DNA of 64,000 nt, taken from contig NZ_LS398548.1 of the NCBI RefSeq assembly GCF_900327275.1, forward strand, positions 372,001 through 436,000, written 5' to 3'. Below the pieces are notes generated by a model, which saw nothing but the letters and a program-made list of their open reading frames with translations, made no database searches and was not told where the DNA came from. Shown one piece after another: positions 8,954 through 17,664 of this stretch. This DNA comes from Orientia tsutsugamushi (GTDB lineage: Bacteria > Pseudomonadota > Alphaproteobacteria > Rickettsiales > Rickettsiaceae). The position numbers and the translations under genes were made by a program. Every line of letters starts with the position of its first letter. The first letter of the stretch is position 1.

Positions 8954-10711
8954 ATGAGATGTAGCTTTGACCAATACATTGGTAACCGCCATGAAATAAA
9001 AAAAAACTTAGAAAAAAATCCAGCACTTAGGCCTTTTTTTAGTGAAATTTTAAAAAAAAATTGTTATCCAGAAAGCGATTTTGACAATCTATTTCGTCAG
9101 ATAAATTTAGATACCTTAGGTAGCTTAATACAACAAGTTAGAATAAAATCTTATAGTATTTCTAACATATTACGTTACTTCACTTTAGATATTTTACAGG
9201 AAATATTACAAGTATTACTTTTAAATTTTAAGACACTAAAAAGATTAAATAAAGACTTAGGAATCGAATTTTCTAATATCTCAAGTATGTTATCTAAGAC
9301 AAAAAGAGATGCATTATATGTCCTACAAGAAACATTAAAAGTATTAGAATTAGAGTCAAATCTAGCTATATTAAACAGCTTGAACAGCTTAGGAATTACA
9401 TTCTCTAGTATCTCAAGCATGTTAACTCAGACAAGTCATAATACACCCCATGCTTTACAAGAAACATTAAAAGTGTTAGGGGCAGAGTCAAATCTAGCTA
9501 CATTAAAAAAATTAAAAGACTTAGATATAAAATTTCCTAATATATCAAGTATGCTATCTGGAGCAAAAAGTGCTATACCATATGCTTTACAAGAAACATT
9601 AAAAGTATTAGAGTTGGAGTCAAATTTAGCTATATTAAATAGCTTAAAAGGCTTGGGAATAATATTTTCTAGTATTTCTAATATACTATGTAGAACTGGA
9701 AGAAACGCTCCACATGCTTTGCAAGAAACATTAAAGGTATTAGGATTAGAGTCAAATTTAACAATATTAAAAAAATTAAAAGACTTAGATATAACATTTT
9801 CTAATATATCAGGTATATTGTCTAGTTCAGGATGTCAAGGACCATATGATTTACAAAAGATATTAAAAGTATTAGGACTAGAGTCAAATTTAACAACATT
9901 AAAAAAATTAAAAGACTTAGATATAATATTTTCTAATATTTCAAGTATGTTATACAGGGTAGGAAGTAACGCTCCACATACTTTGCAAAAAACATTAAAA
10001 GTATTGGGTGGAGAGTCAAATTTAGCTACATTAAAAAAGTTAAAAGACTTAGGAATAAAATTATCTAATATCTTCTATACATTATCTTGTGCAGGTACTA
10101 GTGCACCTGATGCTTTGGAAAAAAACTTAAAAGTATTAGAGGTATCTATATTAGAAAAATTAACAACCTGGAAAATATACGATTCCTATATATCTTATAT
10201 ATTCAATCATGAATTGCCAAGGGCTGGAGTTAGGATGCCAGATGCTTTTGAAAAATTTGTAAACAGAAAGATAAACTTATATTGTAATAGTCAAAAAATA
10301 TATGTTAATAATAACCATGATAATGGAATGAATGAAACATTACATATATTAACAAATACTTTATGCAATCAAGCTCAACTAATAGATAAATCTCAAAAAA
10401 ATAATTCTGAAGAGTTGCTAAGCCAAACTACTAACAAAAAAGTTATGCAAGTAGAGACAACCGTAACATTATTGGATCATAATTATAGTTGCAATACCAC
10501 TGATCCTATATTAATGCATAGCCCATTATATCATCAGAATGTAATGTTAGTGGATGCTACAACAGATATTCAAGAAACGGATGATGACCTGAATATATTA
10601 GAAGATCGCGATGTAAATTATATATTACAACGTCATGATGACATAAATCAGCTGTTAGAAAAACTACCAGGAAATAATATTGAAGATCTACTAAGTCAAA
10701 CTCATAATTAA
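8954..10711 (+). CDS. alpha-helical repeat protein with 44-residue repeats (TALE/mTERF-like)
   Basis: This intact 585-residue protein has no signal peptide or membrane segment. Residues 103 to about 409 are seven tandem 44-residue repeats, preceded by one eroded repeat and followed by another. The consensus is G-I-x-F-S-N-I-S-S-M-L-S, a variable loop of about six residues, then A-P-x-A-L-Q-E-T-L-K-V-L, then E-S-N-L-A-x-L-K-K-L-K-D-L. The helix / variable loop / A-L-Q helix layout recalls TAL-effector-like DNA-binding repeats, and the L-G-I-x-F-S start recalls mTERF repeats; either would give an alpha-solenoid. Family membership is inference. The C-terminal 140 residues are polar and unrecognised. 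A good ribosome binding site precedes the ATG. It stands alone and is flanked by decayed mobile DNA, so it may be a nucleomodulin-type effector. Confidence 0.8.
   Translation: MRCSFDQYIGNRHEIKKNLEKNPALRPFFSEILKKNCYPESDFDNLFRQINLDTLGSLIQQVRIKSYSISNILRYFTLDILQEILQVLLLNFKTLKRLNKDLGIEFSNISSMLSKTKRDALYVLQETLKVLELESNLAILNSLNSLGITFSSISSMLTQTSHNTPHALQETLKVLGAESNLATLKKLKDLDIKFPNISSMLSGAKSAIPYALQETLKVLELESNLAILNSLKGLGIIFSSISNILCRTGRNAPHALQETLKVLGLESNLTILKKLKDLDITFSNISGILSSSGCQGPYDLQKILKVLGLESNLTTLKKLKDLDIIFSNISSMLYRVGSNAPHTLQKTLKVLGGESNLATLKKLKDLGIKLSNIFYTLSCAGTSAPDALEKNLKVLEVSILEKLTTWKIYDSYISYIFNHELPRAGVRMPDAFEKFVNRKINLYCNSQKIYVNNNHDNGMNETLHILTNTLCNQAQLIDKSQKNNSEELLSQTTNKKVMQVETTVTLLDHNYSCNTTDPILMHSPLYHQNVMLVDATTDIQETDDDLNILEDRDVNYILQRHDDINQLLEKLPGNNIEDLLSQTHN
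9260..10180 (+). repeat. seven 132-bp coding repeats
   Basis: The unit is exactly 44 codons for repeats 1 to 6; repeat 7 is slightly degenerate. The invariant parts are the F-S-x-I-S helix and the L-Q-x-T-L-K-V-L helix, while codons 12-18 of each unit differ from repeat to repeat (for example SKTKRDA, TQTSHNT, SGAKSAI, CRTGRNA). Concentrated variation in the loop suggests changing specificity rather than random drift. Confidence 0.9.
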
Positions 10712-11029
10712 TGTAAAGCTATAGTAACAAATTTTGAAAGAGATTTTGCTGATGCCTCAAACATAACTCTACCAGATTTATGATACTTTTAGAATAAGAC
10801 CAATACTATAAACCCAAGATTAACATAAGAAAAAATATGAAGTGTAGTGAATAAAAGGTGTATAAAGAAAAAATGTTGAGTTATAAAGAAAAATTTAAAT
10901 AAAAAGTAAAATAACTCAACATGAAAAAATGTACTACAACAGATACTATTTAATAGACAATTATAGCCTAGAATTGCTACATTAGCTGTATTAATACATT
11001 ATCTAAAAGGAGATGAGAGTGGTATAATA
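10712..11029. other. non-coding spacer with a degenerate dispersed repeat
   Basis: No gene is seen. Bases 10808-10885 resemble the dispersed repeat family found at 26640-26757 (shared ATATGAA...GTGAATAAAAGG pattern). An inverted pair GTTGAGTTAT / ATAACTCAAC at about 10874 and 10911-10920 could form a transcription-terminator-like hairpin. Confidence 0.4.
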
Positions 11030-11437
11030 TCTATTCTTCATTGATTTGTTTCTCTGTGAAACAGTTTTAGGTCGCTCAAATGGTGTAACTTGTAATTCTT
11101 GAATCTCGTATCCATATACATTTTGTACATTTGTAATATCTTTGATTTATCACATTCTGTTAGTGTAATATTCTTAAGTAATTTAACAAAAAAACTAGTT
11201 CGAACTGCTGGTCCAAAACTACAAGTAGTTTAATTCATTTGCTAAGCCTTTTGCCATATAGTTTAGCACTGCCATCTTATTTGCAAAATGACGGTTTGGA
11301 TATTTATTTGATAATTTCAGCAGTAATTGATTTATGAAGTATATGTTGAAGCTTTTACTAGCTATTGAATGCAGTATAATTGCATCTTCTTGTGTTAGTG
11401 GATAATATAACTCTGCTAATCTTTTTCTTTTGAGCAA
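11030..11437 (-). pseudogene. DnaA-like / replication-initiator remnant
   Basis: A 72-residue N-terminal ORF contains LTQEDAIILHSI and FINQLLLKLSNKYPNRHF. It breaks at a stop, and other frames continue with VRTSFFVKLLKNITLTE and then YEIQELQVTPFERPK. Together they look like a shortened DnaA-like replication initiator of the kind carried by rickettsial plasmids and RAGEs. The ending I-Q-E-L-Q-V-T-P resembles the C-terminal strand of such proteins. At least two frameshifts make it non-functional. The family call rests on pattern memory only. Confidence 0.4.
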
Positions 11438-11446
11438 GCATTCATT

Positions 11447-12211
11447 AGACTTCTAGAGGATGAAAAATTTCGTCGATTAACAGGAGTAAGGAAGGGAACA
11501 TTCTCAAAGATGGCGGATATTTTGAGGAAAGCTGATGGTCTTAGAATAACACCTTAGAGAATACCGTACTTATTTCCATATATGCAAGAACTATGAGATT
11601 AGTGAAAGTTCAGCATATGAAGCTGTAAAATGGGTAGAAGACACCCTAGTTAAACACCCAAACTTTGCTCTTTCAGGTCGTAAAGCTCTAATGAAGAGTG
11701 ATATGAATTATGAAGTAGTCTTGATTGATGATACTGAGAGTTCTATAGAAAGACCTAAAAAAACAAAAATTCTATTATTCAGGAAAGAAGAAAAGGCATA
11801 CACTAAAAACTCAAATAGTGGTAGACAAGCAAACCAACCAAGTAATATGTACAGATTTTTCTAACTGTCAAAAGCATGATTTTAGATTATTTAAGGAATC
11901 CAAAATCCTTATCCATCCTAAGGTTAAAGCGATTACTGATACAGGATATCAAGGTATACAAAAAATTCACAATAATTCTGAATTATCAAAGAAAAAAAGC
12001 AAGAAAAATCCTTTAACTAAAAATGATAAAAAGAATAATCGTAGGTTGGCAGGAGAAAGAGTTGTCAATGAAAACGTTATTGGTATGCTAAAACGCTTCA
12101 AAATTATTGCTGACAAATATCGAAATAGACGTAAACGATTCGGTCTTAGATTTAATTTAATCTCTGGCATTTATAATTTTGAACTACCTTAACCAGTTTC
12201 GAAAGATGTCT
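11447..12211 (+). mobile_element. IS5-type insertion sequence copy A, decayed
   Basis: The right end CCAGTTTCGAAAGATGTCT is the inverted counterpart of the left end AGACTTCTTTCGAAACTAG seen at copy B. Here the left end keeps only AGACTTCT because about 90 bp between it and the transposase start are deleted. A 3-bp repeat ATT flanks the element (11444-11446 and 12212-12214). It interrupts a traK copy on the other strand. Confidence 0.85.
11458..12192 (+). pseudogene. IS5-type DDE transposase, frameshifted
   Basis: The gene is split over three frames. It begins with DEKFRRLTGVRKGTFSKM (helix-turn-helix region). The catalytic region keeps an Asp in EVVLIDDTE, ITDTGYQGI (second Asp) and VVNENVIGMLKRFKI (Glu), the DDE triad pattern of IS5-like enzymes. 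Compared with what both copies imply for the parent, there is a deletion after the GLR segment and a one-base loss in the A-run of the PKKK region near 11760. The last 124 codons (11818-12192) remain open. It is not expected to be active. Confidence 0.85.
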
Positions 12212-12373
12212 ATTAATTTTTTCATCTTTAAGATTAATTCTTGTTGGCCAACTATCAGAAATCTCAAGCTTTAGCAAATTATCAGCTTCTAACTCATATT
12301 CTACTGCATATATATTATTAACGTCGACTAAAGCAATAAGCCCTATCATAAATCTCAAAACTCTAATACTCAT
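12212..12373 (-). pseudogene. traK: traK 5' fragment cut by an insertion sequence
   Basis: The first 53 codons match the start of traK at 45765-46253, including the signal peptide ending NNIYA and the segment ADNLLKLEISDS. The match stops exactly at the IS5-type element end at 12211. TraK is the secretin-like outer-membrane ring component of the F-type system. The fragment follows the dead traE with the same ATGA overlap as in the intact operon. Confidence 0.92.
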
Positions 12374-12910
12374 TTTTTTATCTCATTCTCTTTAACATCA
12401 GTCAATAACAAAAGGTAATTAGGACTTCGCCTGTAAGTCAAAAGGTAAGTCTTATTGACAGCTATATGTTTACTATCGCTAAACTAATAACGAAGCGTTC
12501 CACTAATTAATATTCCATCCTTTATCACTTCAACCTTCTTTGGAAAAAAGACTGAAGATACATTTGAGCCTTTAACAAATTGCAAATGATCATGAAAAAA
12601 TTTATTTAAAGATTCAGTATCACTAGATACTACTTTCATGTCTGCTATTTGTATTTCTACATCATTTGGAGAAGTAGTAAACAAGCCTTTCATCACAAAA
12701 ATTGCCCATTCCTTTAAATAGGGTTCATGGTAATTTTTTGATGAAACCGTCATTTTGCGATCAGGTTCTATTGCTGGAATTAATAACCACTTTTCTTCTT
12801 TGGTAATTGTAGCCATTATCGCAATTATATTAGCTGCAGCTAGCAATGTAGTTACTGAAAGTAAGCATTTATTATATTTAACCAGCTCTTGTATAGCATT
12901 TTGCTTAAAG
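12370..12910 (-). pseudogene. traE: traE copy with nonsense codon, 5' end replaced
   Basis: This is nearly identical to traE at 45217-45768 from the KQNAIQELVKYNK segment to the end. TraE is the inner-membrane VirB8-like assembly factor. The conserved TGG after GTLRY is TAG at 12484-12486, which truncates the protein. The native start (MNHL) is missing: at about 12905-12910 the sequence passes directly into an integrase fragment on the opposite strand. Confidence 0.9.
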
Positions 12911-13582
12911 AAAAGAAGAGACAAAAGAGAGAAGAAGCTTGAATTACAGAATGAACTAACATTCAAACAACTGCATGAAAAATATATTAATGAATAAGTA
13001 GTATTCAACATCAAAAAAGTTGGAAGGAAAGCGCTGTAAAAAAGTAAAGAAGTATACAGAGTCTTTATATTCACAGTGGCTCATAGTAATAATAATATTA
13101 GGAATGAGATGGAAAGAAATAAGCTTTAGTAAAAAAATATGTGGTATACTAAAAAAACTAAGAGTAAAAATAGCAAACAGCTATATGTATGGTTAGCTGA
13201 TAAATTAATAGAAATACTGAAAAACAGAAAACTATGCTCAAATAGTGAATGGATATTGCCAAAAGTCCAAAAAACAATAGTAAACACATATCATATTCAA
13301 CAATACACCAAGCATGGGATAAAATTAGGAAAAAAGCTGGAATACCGAATGTAACAATACATGATCTTAGAAGAACGTTTGCCACTTGAATGGTAAATAA
13401 TTGGCAGAAAAACTAAATATAATAGCTAAAATGTTATGGCAACTAGTGTTACAACAACTGAAATTTATGCTATAACTAGTTCAGCTAAGGCAAAAGTAGC
13501 TATAAATAAAGTTATAGAAAATATGCTAATGATATGTGGTTCCAATGTTTGTGTAAACGAGATACTATCTAAAATCTTATAA
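12905..13582 (+). pseudogene. RAGE integrase copy, truncated and frameshifted
   Basis: This matches the intact integrase at 43507-44826 in pieces: KREKKLELQNELTF at the start, TKKTKSKNSKQLYVWLADKLIE in the middle, a frameshifted version of the H-x-x-R motif region, and SNVCVNEILSKIL at the end. The N-terminal 100 codons and a central block with the first catalytic Arg are missing. Several frameshifts and stops are present. Its position head to head with traE' marks a recombination between two parts of a RAGE. Confidence 0.88.
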
Positions 13583-14022
13583 TCATTTATATCAAAAAGA
13601 TAGTTATATTTTAAATAGGATACTGTCATCAGCAAATAGATGAAAATTAAGTATGAAGAGTGAGTATTATAATATGGATATCGAATAAATGTAAAAAAAT
13701 GATAACAAGAATCAAATATTGCTAGTGCATATTATATAGCCAAAAGAATTATACAATTATGAATTTAGTAGAACATATAGATAAGCTAAGTGATAATAGA
13801 GGAAGTTTGATACCAGTATAGTAGTAATGTTAAGGGAGTAAAAAGGTATAGGATAATAATATGTGTATATGTTACCTTATAGTAGAATAAATTTTGGTTA
13901 TATAGACTATAGATACCATATTGATTTTGTTTGATTAATAATTAAAAATAGCTCTACCAACTGAAAATTTTCATTAATTTGCAATTTTCTAAAAAATAAC
14001 CTAAAAGTTATAGAAAATAATA
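13583..14022. other. AT-rich spacer
   Basis: I recognise no gene or repeat here. The region upstream of 14023 should hold the promoter of the hydrolase gene, but no clear sigma-70 pair stands out from the AT-rich background. Confidence 0.4.
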
Positions 14023-14916
14023 ATGATTATTCGAATTATCTTACTTTTAGTAAGCATTTTAATAATTAAAGTACAAGCTTTTCCAGTTTATAATACAAGT
14101 AATATTAGCGCTTTTAAAGAGCTGATAACTTCTGGAGAAAATACTATTCAACTCTTGCTGACAACAATTACTGCAACATCTAATACAAAATTTCACAAGC
14201 TTAAAGAAATATATAGTAAACAGAATTTAAATAGATCATTTGTTAATAAGTTGAATAAAAACTATCTTGAAGACCAAGGAACACAGTTACTAGTGTTACT
14301 ACATGGCCTAAGTAAAACTAGTAAATCTTTAAGAGGAATGGAGAAATTTGCTTACAAACAAGGATTCAAAGTATTAAACATTGATTATCCATCTACTAAG
14401 TTTCCAATAGAGCATCTAGTAGATATAATCCATGATAAAATTACTCTCAGCCTTCAACAGCAAAAATATACAAGCATTTCATTTGTTGGAGTTTCTATGG
14501 GAGGTCTAGTCATAAGAGCTTATTTACACAAGTATAAAATACCTAATTTAGGAAAAGTAGTATTAATAGGCACACCTAATAAAGGAAGTGAAGTAGCAGA
14601 TTATCTAAAAAATAATAAACTTTATAAAAAATTTACCGGTCCTGCTGGTCAACAATTAATTACTAATCAAAATGAATTTAATAATATTTTTGGCGATATA
14701 TATTACGAGTGCGGAGTAATATCAGGTAATCTACCACTGGATCTTTGTTGTATATTTATGAAAGGGAAGCCAAGCGATGGTAAAGTAACTATAGAAAGTA
14801 CTAAAATTGAAGGCATGCAAGACCATATAGTACTAAAAATTCCTCATTGGTATTTAGAAAAGAGTAAAAAAGTGTGGCTTCATACTTTATATTTTCTTAA
14901 ATATTCAAAATTTTGA
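14023..14916 (+). CDS. secreted alpha/beta hydrolase (lipase/esterase-like)
   Basis: This 297-residue protein starts with a clear signal peptide (hydrophobic residues 4-16, probable cleavage after VQA-F). The alpha/beta hydrolase core is visible: oxyanion segment LLHGLS at 92-97, nucleophile elbow GVSMGG with Ser158, a likely acid Asp252 in PSDGKVTIES, and His268 or His275 near the end. The segment LIGTPNKGSEVADYL is typical of lipases and of the PGAP1/LipA-type esterases. Probable substrates are lipid or acyl esters in the periplasm or host vacuole, but this is inference. The frame is intact although the neighbourhood is decayed, which suggests selection. Confidence 0.8.
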   Translation: MIIRIILLLVSILIIKVQAFPVYNTSNISAFKELITSGENTIQLLLTTITATSNTKFHKLKEIYSKQNLNRSFVNKLNKNYLEDQGTQLLVLLHGLSKTSKSLRGMEKFAYKQGFKVLNIDYPSTKFPIEHLVDIIHDKITLSLQQQKYTSISFVGVSMGGLVIRAYLHKYKIPNLGKVVLIGTPNKGSEVADYLKNNKLYKKFTGPAGQQLITNQNEFNNIFGDIYYECGVISGNLPLDLCCIFMKGKPSDGKVTIESTKIEGMQDHIVLKIPHWYLEKSKKVWLHTLYFLKYSKF

Positions 14917-15309
14917 AAATCAATTAGGATTTTTGCGCAAACTTAACTTTATATTGAATATCAAGTAGGATTTGCTTTAAGGAGTTGCTATCATTACCTA
15001 ACATAGCTGCACGATTTATCACAAAAGCGATCCTGTGACAACCACAATTATATCCAAGAATTTAAAATACAATGCATTAAACTAGTGATGACTAAATATA
15101 GGCAAACTACTATAAAACACCAATTTAGGATAAGGAAAAGTATAAAAGGTATAATCTTAAAAAAAATCCTGCAAAGAAAAATATTTTGTGTTATAACTTT
15201 TAATACATTACATTAAATACAATCTTAATTCAGAACTATGTATCTAACATATTTTTCTTATAAAATCTATATTGTCACATTCCATTTCCAACACATTACT
15301 TTTTCTAGC
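14917..15309. other. spacer with a dispersed-repeat copy
   Basis: No gene is seen. Bases 15120-15225 carry a copy of the dispersed repeat (TTAGGATAAGG, then AGTATAAAAGGTATAATC, then ATACATTACATTAAATA), closely similar to 20425-20523. Confidence 0.55.
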
Positions 15310-16065
15310 TTAAGTATATAATGCTAGTAATGCAAAATCTCTTATCAATGTAGTTGCTTCTTCACATAATACTTGTAAAAATTCAGTCATTTCATCGTAA
15401 CTTAGACGTTTTTCTCTTGCGTGCATTTTATGTTTATCTATTCCTAGTGTAGGATTTCTGTCTATTAATTCCCATTTTATTGCCTTATTTAAATATACTG
15501 CTTAAGTTTTACTAGAAATTGATTTGCTGTCCCATATTTCTTCTCTTTAGTTATATCATTGAATATTTGGTCAATATCATTCCTTTGAATCTTGCTTATC
15601 TTTTTTGAATATAACTGTTTCCCATAATTATGTATTCTTGCAGCATTGCTCTGCCAGTTTATAGTATATATTTTGCCATACTCTTCAATATACTTGTTAT
15701 GCAGCTCTTCTAATGTAATCTCTTTAGCTTTTCTTTTTCTCATCTCATTTTCTTCTATATATTGTTGACATCTTACTTCCCTTGGATCTATTCCTTTCGC
15801 TATTAATGTCTTTAATTCTCTTGCTTTTTTTCTAGCTTCTCTAATAGATAAATCTGGATATACACCTATTTTAAATTTTAGCCCATCTTTTTTAAATTTT
15901 TATTCTAAAGACCATGTTTTTCTTCTCTACCTCTACAGACTAAAAGTAAGAACTTTAGTTTAAGTCCTATTGTATTTGGATCGTGTATGATGAATAATTT
16001 TTTCCCTTAGAAATTTTAATTTTATTTAATAACCGCTTTGTTAACTTTAATAATATTGAAGGCAT
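15310..16065 (-). pseudogene. second tyrosine-recombinase (integrase) remnant
   Basis: The start MPSILLKLTKRLL at 16065 is followed in shifted frames by the N-terminal domain (FKIGVYPDLSIREARKKA and GIDPREVRCQQYIEENE), the SAM-like core-binding domain (ITLEELHNKYIEEYGK through KKISKIQRNDIDQIFNDI) and the start of the catalytic domain (LNKAIKWELIDRNPTLGI). It stops before the catalytic Arg. It is clearly related to, but distinct from, the integrase at 43507, so it represents another RAGE lineage or relative. At least three frame breaks are present. Confidence 0.85.
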
Positions 16066-16315
16066 AATCATTACATAATATTAATATTTATTATTAAAAT
16101 ATTACATTTAATTAAACAACTAGTCTATTTATTTGATAGCAAATTTCTTGTACTAATTTGTTCATTATACATATACCTGATTACCTTAAGTTGCATGATT
16201 TGCTAGATCATCAGTTTAACCTCTAGATTGAAAATTATCTCACAATTTCCTATGTTTGTTTTCTACCTATTTTCTACCTTTGGCTTTATTTTTTTATCAG
16301 TAGACAATGTCTTCG

Positions 16316-16645
16316 CAATGAACATTACGTAACTTAAAATTGTCTTTAATTATTGTCCTATTTTCAACTTCAATAAAACCTGCTTCTCTTAGTTCTACTA
16401 AGCATTGCGCAACTCTGAGTTGGTAAATATCTCGCTTATCCTCAAAAAGCTGATAACTTTCCTGTATAATTCATCTATATCTTTGTTGTAATAGATATGT
16501 AGTCTAAATACTATGAATGATAAAAGCTGTTTAGATGTTTTGCTTAATGCTTTTCCATTATCTCCAGTTAGCTTTCTCCATTCTGTGGGAATGACATTTC
16601 CAATAAAGTTATAAAATATTGTGTCATTATTATGTAAGCAGGCCT
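16316..16645 (-). pseudogene. unidentified DNA-binding-like remnant
   Basis: In two frames the minus strand reads NDTIFYNFIGNVIPTEWRKL, then a helical stretch, then VAQCLVELREAGFIEVENR, which looks like the recognition helix and wing of a winged-helix domain. A frame change near 16445 breaks it. It may belong to a plasmid-type replication or regulatory protein. I cannot name the family. Confidence 0.3.
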
Positions 16646-16743
16646 AACCAATTGCTCAATTAAATCCACATCAGAACTGGATTTGCAGAATTACCGCATT
16701 CTGCTTCCGAAAAATAAGATAAGCTTTATGCATTATTTATTAT

Positions 16744-17525
16744 TTAGAACATTGAGATAATTTTTCCATTTTTAGGAAAATTAACCCTTTTAGGTATTTC
16801 GGTTAGTCTTTGCAAATTTATCTTACGTTTTCCTCCCATTCTATTAAACCAGTTATATATTGCTAGTGTACTTTGGTTGATAAATGAACTTACTTGTCTT
16901 TCATTATCGGATATACCATGATAGTTGATCCATTGCCTAATAACTCTAATAACTTGTGATAATATCTGTGTTTTGTCTTTCTGATTTAGCTGACCAAGCA
17001 AATATTTTCTCAGTCCTTTCAGTTTTTCGGTAAAATAATCTCTCCTTGTGGTATATTGTCCTAATGTTGAGCCAAATCTTGATTTGGCTCAATAGCAAGT
17101 AAATACAAGAAAATTATAGCTTATAATCTTCTTGCCTTGTTTGGCTAAATTTGCAGCATGGTCTCTACCAGATTTTATCATTTGTGATTTAGCTTTATTG
17201 ATATTTAGCCCATACTTATTTAACCTTTTAGGCAAAACGCCATAAAACCTTTTTGCATCTTTTTCATTTTCAAGGACAAATACCATATCGTCGCAATACT
17301 TAGCCATTCCTGTTTGTTCAACTAAGTTTTTTTGCTGACTTTAGAAAACCAGCTATCTATAACATAATGCAGAGAGACATTAGCCAAGATTAGTGAAACA
17401 ATTGAGCCTTGACGACAACCTTCTTTGTTAATACTATAGTGCCATTTTCTATGATAGGGTTTCAATCAATTACTGCTCTAATATTTCTATCAAATACGCC
17501 TCTGTAATATCCATTTTAATAATTT
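16744..17525 (-). pseudogene. group II intron reverse transcriptase/maturase remnant (lineage 1)
   Basis: The minus strand carries GCRQGSIVSLILANVSLHYV (RT motif before the active site), then KYCDDMVFVLENEKDAKRFY, where the catalytic Y-A-D-D is altered to Y-C-D-D. The thumb and maturase segments follow, ending in IYNWFNRMGGKRKINLQRL near 16830. Stops and frame changes separate the pieces and the N-terminal finger domain is missing. The sequence is clearly different from the intron-encoded protein at 22703, so a second group II intron type once lived here. Confidence 0.85.
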
Positions 17526-17526
17526 T

Positions 17527-17590
17527 CTATTCTTTGTAGGACTTTTGTATTATACCTTTCATGCTTCCACTTATCCTAATCTGGTGTTAA
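17527..17590. repeat. dispersed repeat fragment
   Basis: The stretch TTGTATTATACCTTTCATGC and CTTATCCTAATCTGGTG matches the terminal part of the 233-bp repeats at 24553 and 26758. It lies just beyond the 3' end of the ankyrin gene. Confidence 0.65.
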
Positions 17591-17664
17591 TAAAATAACT
17601 ATTAGTTAAATTACAAATAAAGCATTATATTGCTAGATTATAAACAAAGTTTAGAATCATACTT

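Noticed and set aside
12755-12997. 80-codon plus-strand ORF combining a hydrophobic start with an integrase-like end.
   Set aside because: The first half is antisense to traE and the second half is the start of the integrase fragment. The fusion is accidental, created by the rearrangement.
13139-13354. 71-codon ORF as a separate small gene.
   Set aside because: It is an open piece of the dead integrase copy, matching 44350-44560 in part and frameshifted in its second half.
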